Of a DNA stretch of 64,000 nucleotides, positions 56,692-64,000 are shown in pieces. The notes under the pieces are model-generated. The model was not told where the DNA came from, ran no database searches, and saw only the letters and a program-made list of their open reading frames with translations. The DNA lies in NCBI RefSeq assembly GCF_037101375.1, contig NZ_AP029019.1, forward strand, positions 806,001-870,000. Direction: 5' to 3'. This stretch comes from Acidovorax sp. DW039 (lineage in GTDB: Bacteria > Pseudomonadota > Gammaproteobacteria > Burkholderiales > Burkholderiaceae_C). The stretch's first letter is position 1. Each line of letters starts with the position of its first letter. Both the position numbers and the translations under genes were made by a program.

Positions 56692-57990
56692 TCAATAACC
56701 CATCTGGGCGGGTAGCCACAGCGCCAGTTGCGGGAAGGCAATCACCGCCACCATCACCAGGAACATGGCAAACAGCATCCAGCCCACCCAGCGGACGGTG
56801 GACTCCATGCGGACCCCGGCGATGCGGCAAGACACCATCAGGTTCACGGCCAGCGGTGGGGTGAATTGGCCGAGAGCAACCTTCAGCGTCAGGATCACGC
56901 CGAACCAGACCGGGTCCCACTTGTAGTGCTGCATGATGGGCAGGAGCAGCGGCACAAAGATCAGGAAGATCGAGATGCCATCGAGGAACATGCCCACCGT
57001 GATGAGCAGCACGATGAGTAGTGCGAGCACGCCGTACTCGCCCAGCCCCGAGTGCACGATGGCATTGGCCACGGGATCGATCACACCGAGGGTGGAGAGG
57101 GAGTACGCAAAGATGCCCGCGAGCGAGACCACCAGCAGGATGACGGCCGACAGCTCGCCCGATTCACGCAGGATGGGGAACAGGTCGCGCACGGTGATCG
57201 TGCGGTGGATCACCATGCCCACGAACAGGCCGTAGAACACGGCCACCACGGCGGCTTCCGTCGGTGTGAACCAGCCCGCGCGCATGCCGCCCAGAATGAC
57301 CACGGGTGCAGCCAGGCCCCAGGTGGCTTCGCGCAGGCTCTTCCAGAACGGTGGGCGGGGCATTTCGGCCTCCAGCGCGCCCATCTTGTGCTTGCGGGCC
57401 ATCCATACGGCGGGCACGATCAGCGCCACGCCCGCGAGAACGCCCGGCACCATGCCTGCTGCAAACAGGGCGGGTACCGATGCACCGGGCACCAGCACGG
57501 AATAGATGATGAAAGCCACCGAGGGCGGGATCAGGATGTCGGTGGCCGCTGCCGCGCCCACCACGCTGGCCGAGAACGAAGGCGGGTAGCCCGCACGCGA
57601 CATGGCTGCAATCATTACGCCGCCCACGGCGGCCGCATTGGCCGGGCCGGAGCCCGAAATGCCGCCCAGGAACATGGCCACGGCAATGGCTACCAGCGGC
57701 AGCATGCCCGGGCCGCGGCCCACGATGGCGACGGCAAAGTTGACAAGGCGCAGCGCCACGCCCGAGCGGTCAAAAATGGAGCCGACCAGCACGAACATCG
57801 GAATGGCCAGCAACGGATATTTGCCCAGCCCGGCGTAGAAGTTCTGCGGTACGGCCAGCAGGCCAAACCACTGGCTGTCTGCATTGGCCAGCGCAATGGC
57901 GGCGGCGCCCGCCAGGCCCAGGGCGGCACCAATGGGCACGCCCACAAACATCAGGCCCAGGAAGGCGACAAAAAGCAGGGTGGCGATCAT
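56692..57990 (-). CDS. dctM: TRAP transporter large permease DctM-type
   Basis: The 432-residue protein has about 12 membrane helices and GVPIGAALGLAGAAAIAL near the start, matching the DctM family. It moves solutes across the inner membrane using a sodium or proton gradient. It overlaps dctQ by 4 bases and is followed by dctP. Confidence 0.93.
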   Translation of the reverse strand: MIATLLFVAFLGLMFVGVPIGAALGLAGAAAIALANADSQWFGLLAVPQNFYAGLGKYPLLAIPMFVLVGSIFDRSGVALRLVNFAVAIVGRGPGMLPLVAIAVAMFLGGISGSGPANAAAVGGVMIAAMSRAGYPPSFSASVVGAAAATDILIPPSVAFIIYSVLVPGASVPALFAAGMVPGVLAGVALIVPAVWMARKHKMGALEAEMPRPPFWKSLREATWGLAAPVVILGGMRAGWFTPTEAAVVAVFYGLFVGMVIHRTITVRDLFPILRESGELSAVILLVVSLAGIFAYSLSTLGVIDPVANAIVHSGLGEYGVLALLIVLLITVGMFLDGISIFLIFVPLLLPIMQHYKWDPVWFGVILTLKVALGQFTPPLAVNLMVSCRIAGVRMESTVRWVGWMLFAMFLVMVAVIAFPQLALWLPAQMGY

Positions 57991-58529
57991 GCGGATACCC
58001 CTGGTTCATTCACATCGGCGTCGTCCGCATCCTTGGCCTTGATGCGCCGCATGAACAGCCCCACGGCACGCGCCGTGATGAGGGCCGAGAACACCGGCAA
58101 CCAGATCGAATACCACCATTGCGGCACCCCAATGCCAGGCGAGGTTTCACCAAAACGGTAGTCGTCCCACACCACGCGCACGCTGAGCACGGCAATCACG
58201 CCGAACAGCAAGGCCACAGTGGCTGCGCCCAGCAAGGCCAGGCGCTTTCTTCGCTGGGCGGAGCCGCCTTCAGCAAAGTATTCGATACGGATGTGCTGGT
58301 CGCGGGCTACGGCTGCAGAGCCTGCAATGAGCGCCAGCGCGATCATCAGAAAGACGGAAATTTCCTCGGTCCAGGCGAACGAGGAGTTGGTGAAGTAACG
58401 CACCAGCACGTTCGCAAAGGTGATGAGGGCCAGTAGCGCCATGACGATGACGGTCAGCCAGTCTTCGATGCGCAAAGAGCGGGGCTCCGTCTCTGGCTCG
58501 GATGGGCAGGGTGTGGGGTTGGAGGACAT
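57987..58529 (-). CDS. dctQ: TRAP transporter small permease DctQ-type
   Basis: From ATG 58529 the protein has 180 residues with four membrane helices and EEISVFLMIALALIAGSAAVARDQHIRIEYF, the DctQ signature. A TTG at 58550 is also in frame but less likely. It is the first gene of the TRAP unit and diverges from the LysR gene; 254 bases lie between. Confidence 0.85.
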   Translation of the reverse strand: MSSNPTPCPSEPETEPRSLRIEDWLTVIVMALLALITFANVLVRYFTNSSFAWTEEISVFLMIALALIAGSAAVARDQHIRIEYFAEGGSAQRRKRLALLGAATVALLFGVIAVLSVRVVWDDYRFGETSPGIGVPQWWYSIWLPVFSALITARAVGLFMRRIKAKDADDADVNEPGVSA

Positions 58530-58783
58530 GGAGAGGATGGGCAAAAGCAAGAAAGCGGAGGCGGTCTCGCGACGGGGGTGGGCCTGCGAGCTGAGGACTG
58601 GATGCGCGCTTGGCCGGTGGGGTGCAAGGCCAGTGGCGAACAGGGCACGGGGTGTGTGCTGTCGGTCATCGATTATCTGGTGGGGTGTGGGGGAATTGAG
58701 GGCGCTGATCTACTGGTAAACCCGCACGGCACGCGCGTCCCGCGGTCCCGTGCGGCCCGAGGCGGAAGCGGATAATGCGGCCG

Positions 58784-59716
58784 ATGGAAACCAAGTGGTT
58801 AGAAGATTTCGTCAGCTTGGCGGAAACGCGCAGTTTCAGTCGCTCGGCTCAGTTGCGGCACGTGACCCAGCCCGCGTTTTCGCGGCGCATCCAGGCGCTG
58901 GAAGCCTGGGCGGGCACCGATCTGGTGGATCGCAGCTCCTATCCCACGCGGCTCACGCCTGCAGGCAAAACGCTGTATGACCAGGCCCTGGAGATGCTGC
59001 AGGCCCTGCAAAACACCCGGGCCATGCTGCGCGCGCACACCAGTGCAGGCAAGGACATGATCGAGTTTGCGGTGCCGCACACGCTGGCATTCACGTTCTT
59101 CCCCGCCTGGGTGTCGAGCTTGCATGACAAATTCGGCCCCTTCAAAAGCCGCCTGATTGCCCTGAATGTGCACGACGCCGTGATGCGGCTGGTGGAGGGG
59201 GGGTGCGATCTGCTGATTGCCTACCACCACTCCTCGCAGCCCTTTCAGCTTGATGCGGACCGCTACGAAATGGTGAGCCTGGGGCAAGAGGTTCTATCCC
59301 CTTACAGCAAGCCGGATGCCGATGGCGAACCCATCTTCCGTCTGCCGGGCCGGGCAGGGCAGCCGCTGCCTTACCTGGGCTATGCGCCGGGAGCGTACCT
59401 GGGCCGCGTGACGGAGTTGATCCTCAAGGAGTCCCACACGCCCATTCACCTGGAGCGGGTGTACGAAACGGACATGGCCGAGGGCCTCAAAGCCATGGCG
59501 CTGGAGGGGCATGGCGTGGCCTTTCTTCCCCACAGCGCGGTCAAAAAGGAGCTGCGCGCCAAGCGTCTGGTCAGTGCCGCTCCGTCGGGCTCCGAAGGGC
59601 TGCAGATGCTCATGGATGTGCGCGCCTACCGAGAGAAACCTGCGGGCAAGGAGTCCCCCAAAGGCACGGCCCAGGCCTTGTGGGCTTACCTCCAGGCGCA
59701 GGCAAACCCATGCTAA
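58784..59716 (+). CDS. LysR-family transcriptional regulator
   Basis: The 310-residue protein has a helix-turn-helix at about residues 20-40 (SRSAQLRHVTQPAFSRRIQALE) and a periplasmic-binding-like effector domain. It is divergent from dctQMP and probably controls it; control of the nearby binding protein gene is also possible. An ATG at 58775 is also in frame. Confidence 0.86.
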   Translation: METKWLEDFVSLAETRSFSRSAQLRHVTQPAFSRRIQALEAWAGTDLVDRSSYPTRLTPAGKTLYDQALEMLQALQNTRAMLRAHTSAGKDMIEFAVPHTLAFTFFPAWVSSLHDKFGPFKSRLIALNVHDAVMRLVEGGCDLLIAYHHSSQPFQLDADRYEMVSLGQEVLSPYSKPDADGEPIFRLPGRAGQPLPYLGYAPGAYLGRVTELILKESHTPIHLERVYETDMAEGLKAMALEGHGVAFLPHSAVKKELRAKRLVSAAPSGSEGLQMLMDVRAYREKPAGKESPKGTAQALWAYLQAQANPC

Positions 59717-59892
59717 GGGTAAATACCGACATAAAAATTTTGCATAGTTGAGCGCGCATTCGGCATTGGAATTTCATGGAAACGAAACGTAAAGTTCGCG
59801 CCGTGCTCAGCCTCCATTCCGCGCAAGTGGCGTAAATGAAGGCGTGGCACGAAGCTTGCATACCCTGTTTCGTTCACTTACCGAGAAACCGC

Positions 59893-60786
59893 ATGAAAGT
59901 TCAGCATTGGGGATTGGCGTGGTGCCTCACGGCCCTGTGCTGTGCATCGACAGCCACCGCGGCAACCGTTCTGGAGCGCATCAGTTCCGGGGGCAAGCTG
60001 GTCATTGCGCACCGCGAGTCTGCCGTGCCTTTCTCGTATGTGGATTCGGCTTCGGGCAAGCCCGTGGGCTACGCCGTCGATCTGTGCCTGCGCATTGCAG
60101 AGGTGGTGCGCAAAAAGACAGGCCGCAAGGACATGGCGGTTGAATTCGTGCAAGTCACCCCTGCCAACCGCATTGAAATGATCGAGCAGGGCAAGGCGGA
60201 TCTGGAGTGCGGTTCCACCACCAACAACGCCGAGCGCCGCCAGAAGGTGGCCTTTACCGTCCCTCACTTCATCACCGGGGCTCGACTGCTGGTCAAGGCT
60301 TCCAGCGCCGTGGATCGCCTGGAAGACCTGCAGGGCAAGACACTGACCTCCACCAAAGGGACCACCCCTTTGAAGGCGGTGACCCAGGCCAACCGTGAGC
60401 GCCTGATGGGTATCAACATCGTGGAAGCGCCCGACCATGCCAAAGGTGTGGAGATGGTGGAGAAGGGCGAGGCCGAAGCGTTCCTGATGGACGACGTGCT
60501 GCTTTACGGGCTTGCTGCTTCGCGGCCCGATCCCAAGGCATTGAAGGTGGTGGGCCGCTTCGTCACCACAGAGCCTCTGGCCATCATGCTGCCCAAGGAC
60601 GATCCCGAGTTCAAGAAGCTTGTGGATGAGGAAATGCGCCGGCTGGTGACCAGCCGCGAGATATATCCCATCTACGACAAATGGTTTGCCCAACCCATTC
60701 CGCCCCACAATAAGGCGCTGAACATACCAGTCAGCTACTTGTTGAGGGACTTTTGGAAGTACCCTACCGACCAGGTGCCGTTCTGA
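59893..60786 (+). CDS. Amino acid ABC transporter substrate-binding protein (orphan)
   Basis: The 297-residue protein has a signal peptide (to about residue 23, STATA) and DLECGSTTNNAERRQKVAF, the family motif of glutamate/aspartate binding proteins. The next gene, gltI, has the same motif, so the two are paralogues. No permease gene directly follows it. It may use the gltJKL permease or a distant one. Confidence 0.82.
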   Translation: MKVQHWGLAWCLTALCCASTATAATVLERISSGGKLVIAHRESAVPFSYVDSASGKPVGYAVDLCLRIAEVVRKKTGRKDMAVEFVQVTPANRIEMIEQGKADLECGSTTNNAERRQKVAFTVPHFITGARLLVKASSAVDRLEDLQGKTLTSTKGTTPLKAVTQANRERLMGINIVEAPDHAKGVEMVEKGEAEAFLMDDVLLYGLAASRPDPKALKVVGRFVTTEPLAIMLPKDDPEFKKLVDEEMRRLVTSREIYPIYDKWFAQPIPPHNKALNIPVSYLLRDFWKYPTDQVPF

Positions 60787-60898
60787 ATAAGATTACCGGC
60801 TGTGTAGTTCCCCTCTGGATGTCCTGGCCTTGTCGGCATGACCGGCAAGGGCGGGCGTCTCACCCCTCCCTTTTTGATAGACCCCTAAGGAGATATTC

Positions 60899-61798
60899 AT
60901 GAAAAAGCATTTGCTGGCAATTGCCGTGACCGCACTGGCTGCAGGCAGCGCGTTTGCCCAAGCTAACGACACGCTGGCCAAGATCAAGGCTTCCGGCAGC
61001 GTGACCCTGGGGGTGCGTGAGTCCTCTGGCCTGTCCTATACCTTGGGCAATGGCAAGTACGTGGGCTTCCACACAGAAATGGGTGAAATCATCCTGGCCG
61101 ACATCCAGAAGCAACTGGGCCTGTCCAAGCTGGAAGTGAAGTACCAGCCCGTGACATCGCAAAACCGCGTGCCCCTGGTGACCAACGGCACCGTGGACCT
61201 GGAGTGCGGCTCCACCACCAACAATGCTGCACGCCAGAAGGATGTGGCCTTTGCCGTGACCACTTACGTGGAAGAAGTGCGCATTGCCACCAAGGCCAAC
61301 TCGGGCGTGACCTCGATCAAGGATCTGAACGGCAAGACCGTGGCCACCACCACTGGCACTACTTCGGTGCAAACCCTGCGCAAGCATGAGCGCGCTGGTG
61401 GTATCGACTTCAAGGAAGTGTTCGGCAAGGACCACGCTGACAGCTTCCTGATGCTGGAAACCGGCCGTGCAGACGCCTTCGTGATGGACGGCTCCATCCT
61501 GGCAGCCAACATCTCCAAGTCCAAGAACCCCGCCGACTACAAGATCGTGGGCGAAGTGCTGAGCGTGGAACCCATCGCCTGCATGTTGCGCAAGGACGAT
61601 GCTGCCTTCAAGAAGGCTGTGGACGATTCCATCAAGCGTCAGATCAAGGACGGCTCGCTGGCCAAGCTGTACGACAAGTGGTTCATGCAACCCGTGCCAC
61701 CCACCAACACCAAGATTGGCCTGCCACTGTCTGACGCCACCAAGGAAGCTTGGGCCAACCCCAACGACAAGCCCATGGAAGACTACGCCAAGAAGTAA
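60899..61798 (+). CDS. gltI: Glutamate/aspartate-binding protein GltI
   Basis: The 299-residue protein has signal peptide MKKHLLAIAVTALAAGSAFA and matches GltI throughout, with DLECGSTTNNAARQKDVAF and the LYDKWFMQPVPPTN end. It binds glutamate and aspartate in the periplasm. AGGAGATATT precedes ATG 60899. A terminator at 61815 lies between it and gltJ. Confidence 0.93.
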   Translation: MKKHLLAIAVTALAAGSAFAQANDTLAKIKASGSVTLGVRESSGLSYTLGNGKYVGFHTEMGEIILADIQKQLGLSKLEVKYQPVTSQNRVPLVTNGTVDLECGSTTNNAARQKDVAFAVTTYVEEVRIATKANSGVTSIKDLNGKTVATTTGTTSVQTLRKHERAGGIDFKEVFGKDHADSFLMLETGRADAFVMDGSILAANISKSKNPADYKIVGEVLSVEPIACMLRKDDAAFKKAVDDSIKRQIKDGSLAKLYDKWFMQPVPPTNTKIGLPLSDATKEAWANPNDKPMEDYAKK

Positions 61799-61814
61799 TT
61801 CCTGAATGACTGCC

Positions 61815-61849
61815 GCCCCTTCGAACAGCGGGTTTGAAGGGGCTTTTTT
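61815..61849 (+). terminator. Terminator or attenuator between gltI and gltJ
   Basis: GCCCCTTC and GAAGGGGC pair over 8 bases around a 13-base loop, followed by six T's. It lies 17 bases after the gltI stop and before gltJ, so it may let gltI be made in excess of the permease. Confidence 0.88.
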
Positions 61850-61906
61850 GTTGGGCTCTCAAAAGGTTGTGCCCAACGCAATATCAAGACTTGAAGGGGT
61901 GATCCT

Positions 61907-62665
61907 ATGAGTTGGGATTGGCAGGTGTTCTGCCAGGACACCATGGAGAGGCAAGTGGTTGAGGGCTGCTTTGGCAAAGGCGGCGATATCACTTACCTGG
62001 ACTGGATGATGTCTGCCTGGGGGTGGACTGTTTCCGTTTCGCTGCTGGCCCTGGTGCTGGCATTGGTCATTGGCTCGCTGATCGGTACGCTGCGCACCTT
62101 GCCCAACAGTCCGCTGGTCGTGCGCCTGGGCAATGCGTGGGTAGAGTTGTTCCGCAATATTCCGCTGCTGGTGCAGATTTTTGTGTGGTACCACGTGGTT
62201 CCCACGCTGGTGCCTGCAATGAAGCAGGTGCCCGGCTTTGTGCTGGTGGTGTTTGCGCTGGGCTTTTTCACTTCGGCACGGGTGGCTGAGCAGGTGCGCT
62301 CGGGCATCCAGGCGTTGCCTCGCGGTCAACGCTATGCGGGCCTGGCGATGGGGTTCACCACCTTCCAGACCTACCGCTATGTGCTGCTGCCCATGGCGTT
62401 TCGCATCATCATCCCGCCGCTGACCAGCGAGACGATGAACATCTTCAAGAACTCGTCCGTGGCGTTTGCCGTGTCGGTGGCAGAGCTCACGATGTTTGCC
62501 ATGCAGGCGCAGGAAGAAACCTCTCGCGGCATCGAGGTGTACCTGGGCGTGACGGGGCTCTACATCATTTCGGCTTTTGCCATCAACCGCATCATGGCGT
62601 TCATCGAAAAGCGTGTGCGCATTCCTGGCGTGGTGATTGCCGGTGCCTCGGGTGGAGGCCATTGA
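61907..62665 (+). CDS. gltJ: Glutamate/aspartate ABC permease GltJ
   Basis: The 252-residue protein has membrane helices and the EQVRSGIQALPRGQRYAGLAMGF motif of amino acid permeases, matching GltJ. It forms the inner membrane channel with GltK. The stop overlaps or abuts the gltK start. Confidence 0.92.
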   Translation: MSWDWQVFCQDTMERQVVEGCFGKGGDITYLDWMMSAWGWTVSVSLLALVLALVIGSLIGTLRTLPNSPLVVRLGNAWVELFRNIPLLVQIFVWYHVVPTLVPAMKQVPGFVLVVFALGFFTSARVAEQVRSGIQALPRGQRYAGLAMGFTTFQTYRYVLLPMAFRIIIPPLTSETMNIFKNSSVAFAVSVAELTMFAMQAQEETSRGIEVYLGVTGLYIISAFAINRIMAFIEKRVRIPGVVIAGASGGGH

Positions 62666-62666
62666 C

Positions 62667-63332
62667 ATGAATCTCGATTTTTCGTTCTACAACTGGGACC
62701 TGATCTCCAACTTCGTCCTCAAGGGCTTTTACTTCAGCATCATGCTGACGGTGATTGCCACGATGGGTGGCGTGCTGTTTGGAACCCTGCTGGCACTGAT
62801 GCGTCTGTCGGGGCGCAAGTGGCTGGACGTGCCTGCCACCATTTATGTCAACGGCATGCGCAGTATTCCGCTGGTGATGGTGATCCTGTGGTTCTTCCTG
62901 CTGATGCCCGCCATCATTGGCCGCCCCATCGGCGCAGAAGTGTCTGCCGTGGTGACCTTCATTGCGTTCGAGGCGGCTTACTTCAGCGAGATCATGCGCG
63001 CAGGTATCCAGTCCATTCCCCGTGGTCAGGTGTTTGCCGGCCAGGCGCTGGGCATGACGTACGCGCAGAACATGAAGCTGGTGGTGCTGCCCCAGGCCTT
63101 CCGCAACATGCTGCCCGTGCTGCTCACGCAGACCATCATCCTGTTCCAGGATACGTCGCTGGTGTACGCGATCGGCGCCTATGACATGCTCAAGGGCTTT
63201 GAGGTCGCAGGCAAGAACTTCGGTCGTCCGATCGAGGCCTATCTGGCCGCAGCAGGGTTGTATTTTGTGATGTGCTACGCGCTGTCCTGGATGGTCAAGC
63301 GCCTGCACCAGAAGATTGCCATCATCCGGTGA
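62667..63332 (+). CDS. gltK: Glutamate/aspartate ABC permease GltK
   Basis: From ATG 62667 the protein has 221 residues with the motif SEIMRAGIQSIPRGQVFAGQALGMTY of amino acid permeases. It is next to gltJ and gltL and completes the channel. A frame open from 62637 adds non-conserved residues. Confidence 0.92.
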   Translation: MNLDFSFYNWDLISNFVLKGFYFSIMLTVIATMGGVLFGTLLALMRLSGRKWLDVPATIYVNGMRSIPLVMVILWFFLLMPAIIGRPIGAEVSAVVTFIAFEAAYFSEIMRAGIQSIPRGQVFAGQALGMTYAQNMKLVVLPQAFRNMLPVLLTQTIILFQDTSLVYAIGAYDMLKGFEVAGKNFGRPIEAYLAAAGLYFVMCYALSWMVKRLHQKIAIIR

Positions 63333-63355
63333 TCCGAGAGATTGAGGAATAGAAA

Positions 63356-64000
63356 ATGATCGAACTCAAAAACGTATCCAAGTGGTATGGCCCCGTGCAG
63401 GTGCTCAACGAGTGCTCGGCCACCATCAAGAAGGGCGAGGTGGTGGTGGTGTGCGGTCCTTCGGGCTCGGGCAAGTCCACCCTGATCAAGACCATCAACG
63501 CGCTGGAACCCTTCCAGAAAGGCGAGATTACCGTGGACGGCGTGAAGCTGCACGACCCCAGCACCAACCTGCCCAAGCTGCGCAGCCGCGTGGGCATGGT
63601 GTTCCAGCACTTCGAGCTGTTCCCCCACCTGTCGGTGACCGACAACCTCACCATCGCGCAGATCAAGGTGCTCGGCCGCAGTGCGGACGACGCCAAGAAG
63701 CGCGGCCTGAAGATGCTGGAGCGCGTGGGCCTCATTGCCCACAAGGACAAGTTCCCCGGCCAGCTCTCGGGTGGTCAGCAGCAGCGTGTGGCCATTGCAC
63801 GCGCACTGTCCATGGACCCCATCGTGATGCTGTTCGACGAACCCACTTCGGCGCTCGACCCTGAAATGGTCGGCGAAGTGCTGGACGTGATGGTGGGCCT
63901 GGCCAACGAAGGCATGACCATGATGTGCGTGACGCACGAAATGGGCTTTGCCAAGAAGGTTAGCAACCGCGTGATCTTCATGGACGTGGGTGGCCGCATT
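63356..64000 (+). CDS. gltL: Glutamate/aspartate ABC ATPase GltL (cut by window end)
   Basis: The 215 codons seen have Walker [10 protein letters not shown] near residues 34-42, Q-loop FQHFELFP, signature [15 protein letters not shown] and Walker [13 protein letters not shown]. It supplies ATP hydrolysis to the GltJK permease. The C-terminal 30 or so residues are outside the window. Confidence 0.95.
   Translation, partial: MIELKNVSKWYGPVQVLNECSATIKKGEVVVVCGPSGSGKSTLIKTINALEPFQKGEITVDGVKLHDPSTNLPKLRSRVGMVFQHFELFPHLSVTDNLTIAQIKVLGRSADDAKKRGLKMLERVGLIAHKDKFPGQLSGGQQQRVAIARALSMDPIVMLFDEPTSALDPEMVGEVLDVMVGLANEGMTMMCVTHEMGFAKKVSNRVIFMDVGGRI

Overview
The window looks like a chromosome segment from a betaproteobacterium of the family Comamonadaceae, most like Acidovorax and its relatives. 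This placement rests on gene content, on high-GC codon use with G/C third positions, on the lldP-lldR-lldD-dld and nor gene sets, and on dispersed palindromic repeats of the kind I associate with that family. It is inference; no database search was possible.

Layout. (1) 1-7871: the distal part of a type II secretion operon, gspG (end only), H, I, J, K, L, M, an N/C-like gene and the secretin gspD, mostly joined by 4-base overlaps. (2) 7921-11480: a small lipoprotein, a 630-residue exported protein of unknown function with a codon use unlike its surroundings, and a periplasmic parvulin isomerase. (3) 11571-21892: surface polysaccharide genes. These are an ABC exporter (wzm/wzt type) whose ATPase carries a C-terminal extension, two methyltransferases, a 1321-residue methyltransferase/coiled-coil/two-glycosyltransferase fusion on the minus strand, a GT2 glycosyltransferase and a WecA-type initiating phosphotransferase. 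(4) 21905-28599: nitric oxide reduction. norC-norB-norQ-[4Fe-4S protein]-norD lie on the minus strand and norE-norF diverge from them; a 14-bp FNR/DNR-like box directly abuts an NsrR-like palindrome between the two units. (5) 28705-33020: argB, a QseB/QseC-like two-component pair and slmA. (6) 33318-45489: fatty acid degradation and acyl-CoA handling (TetR regulator, acyl-CoA dehydrogenase, FadB-like fusion, thiolase, crotonase, four hotdog-type proteins, an alpha/beta hydrolase), with a bactofilin near the end. (7) 45530-48743: an Atm1-type ABC exporter, a 2-hydroxyacid dehydrogenase and a MazG-like protein. (8) 48750-49361: an IPTL-CTERM-type exported protein of lower GC. (9) 49637-55007: lactate use (lldP, lldR, lldD, dld), with two LldR-like palindromes upstream. 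(10) 55581-58529: a TRAP transporter (dctP, dctM, dctQ) with a divergent LysR regulator. (11) 59893-64000: an orphan amino-acid binding protein and gltI-J-K-L; gltL runs off the window.

How the parts may work together. The secretion operon sits next to a strongly biased exported protein and a dedicated foldase, which suggests a secreted or cell-surface product. The polysaccharide block has an initiator, chain-building enzymes, methyltransferases and an exporter, a layout that fits an ABC-dependent O-antigen whose chain end may be methylated and read by the ATPase tail. The nor block is a complete nitric oxide reductase with its accessory genes and a control region for low oxygen and NO.

The less ordinary signals are a shared SFGG tail motif on three type II secretion proteins, a repeat element that appears to be inserted in frame in the histidine kinase dimerisation domain, a duplicated gene-end hairpin after a crotonase gene, the multi-domain glycosyltransferase with 21-bp coding repeats, and a dispersed repeat family at intergenic and coding sites. 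No CRISPR array, rRNA, tRNA, insertion sequence or prophage was recognised.
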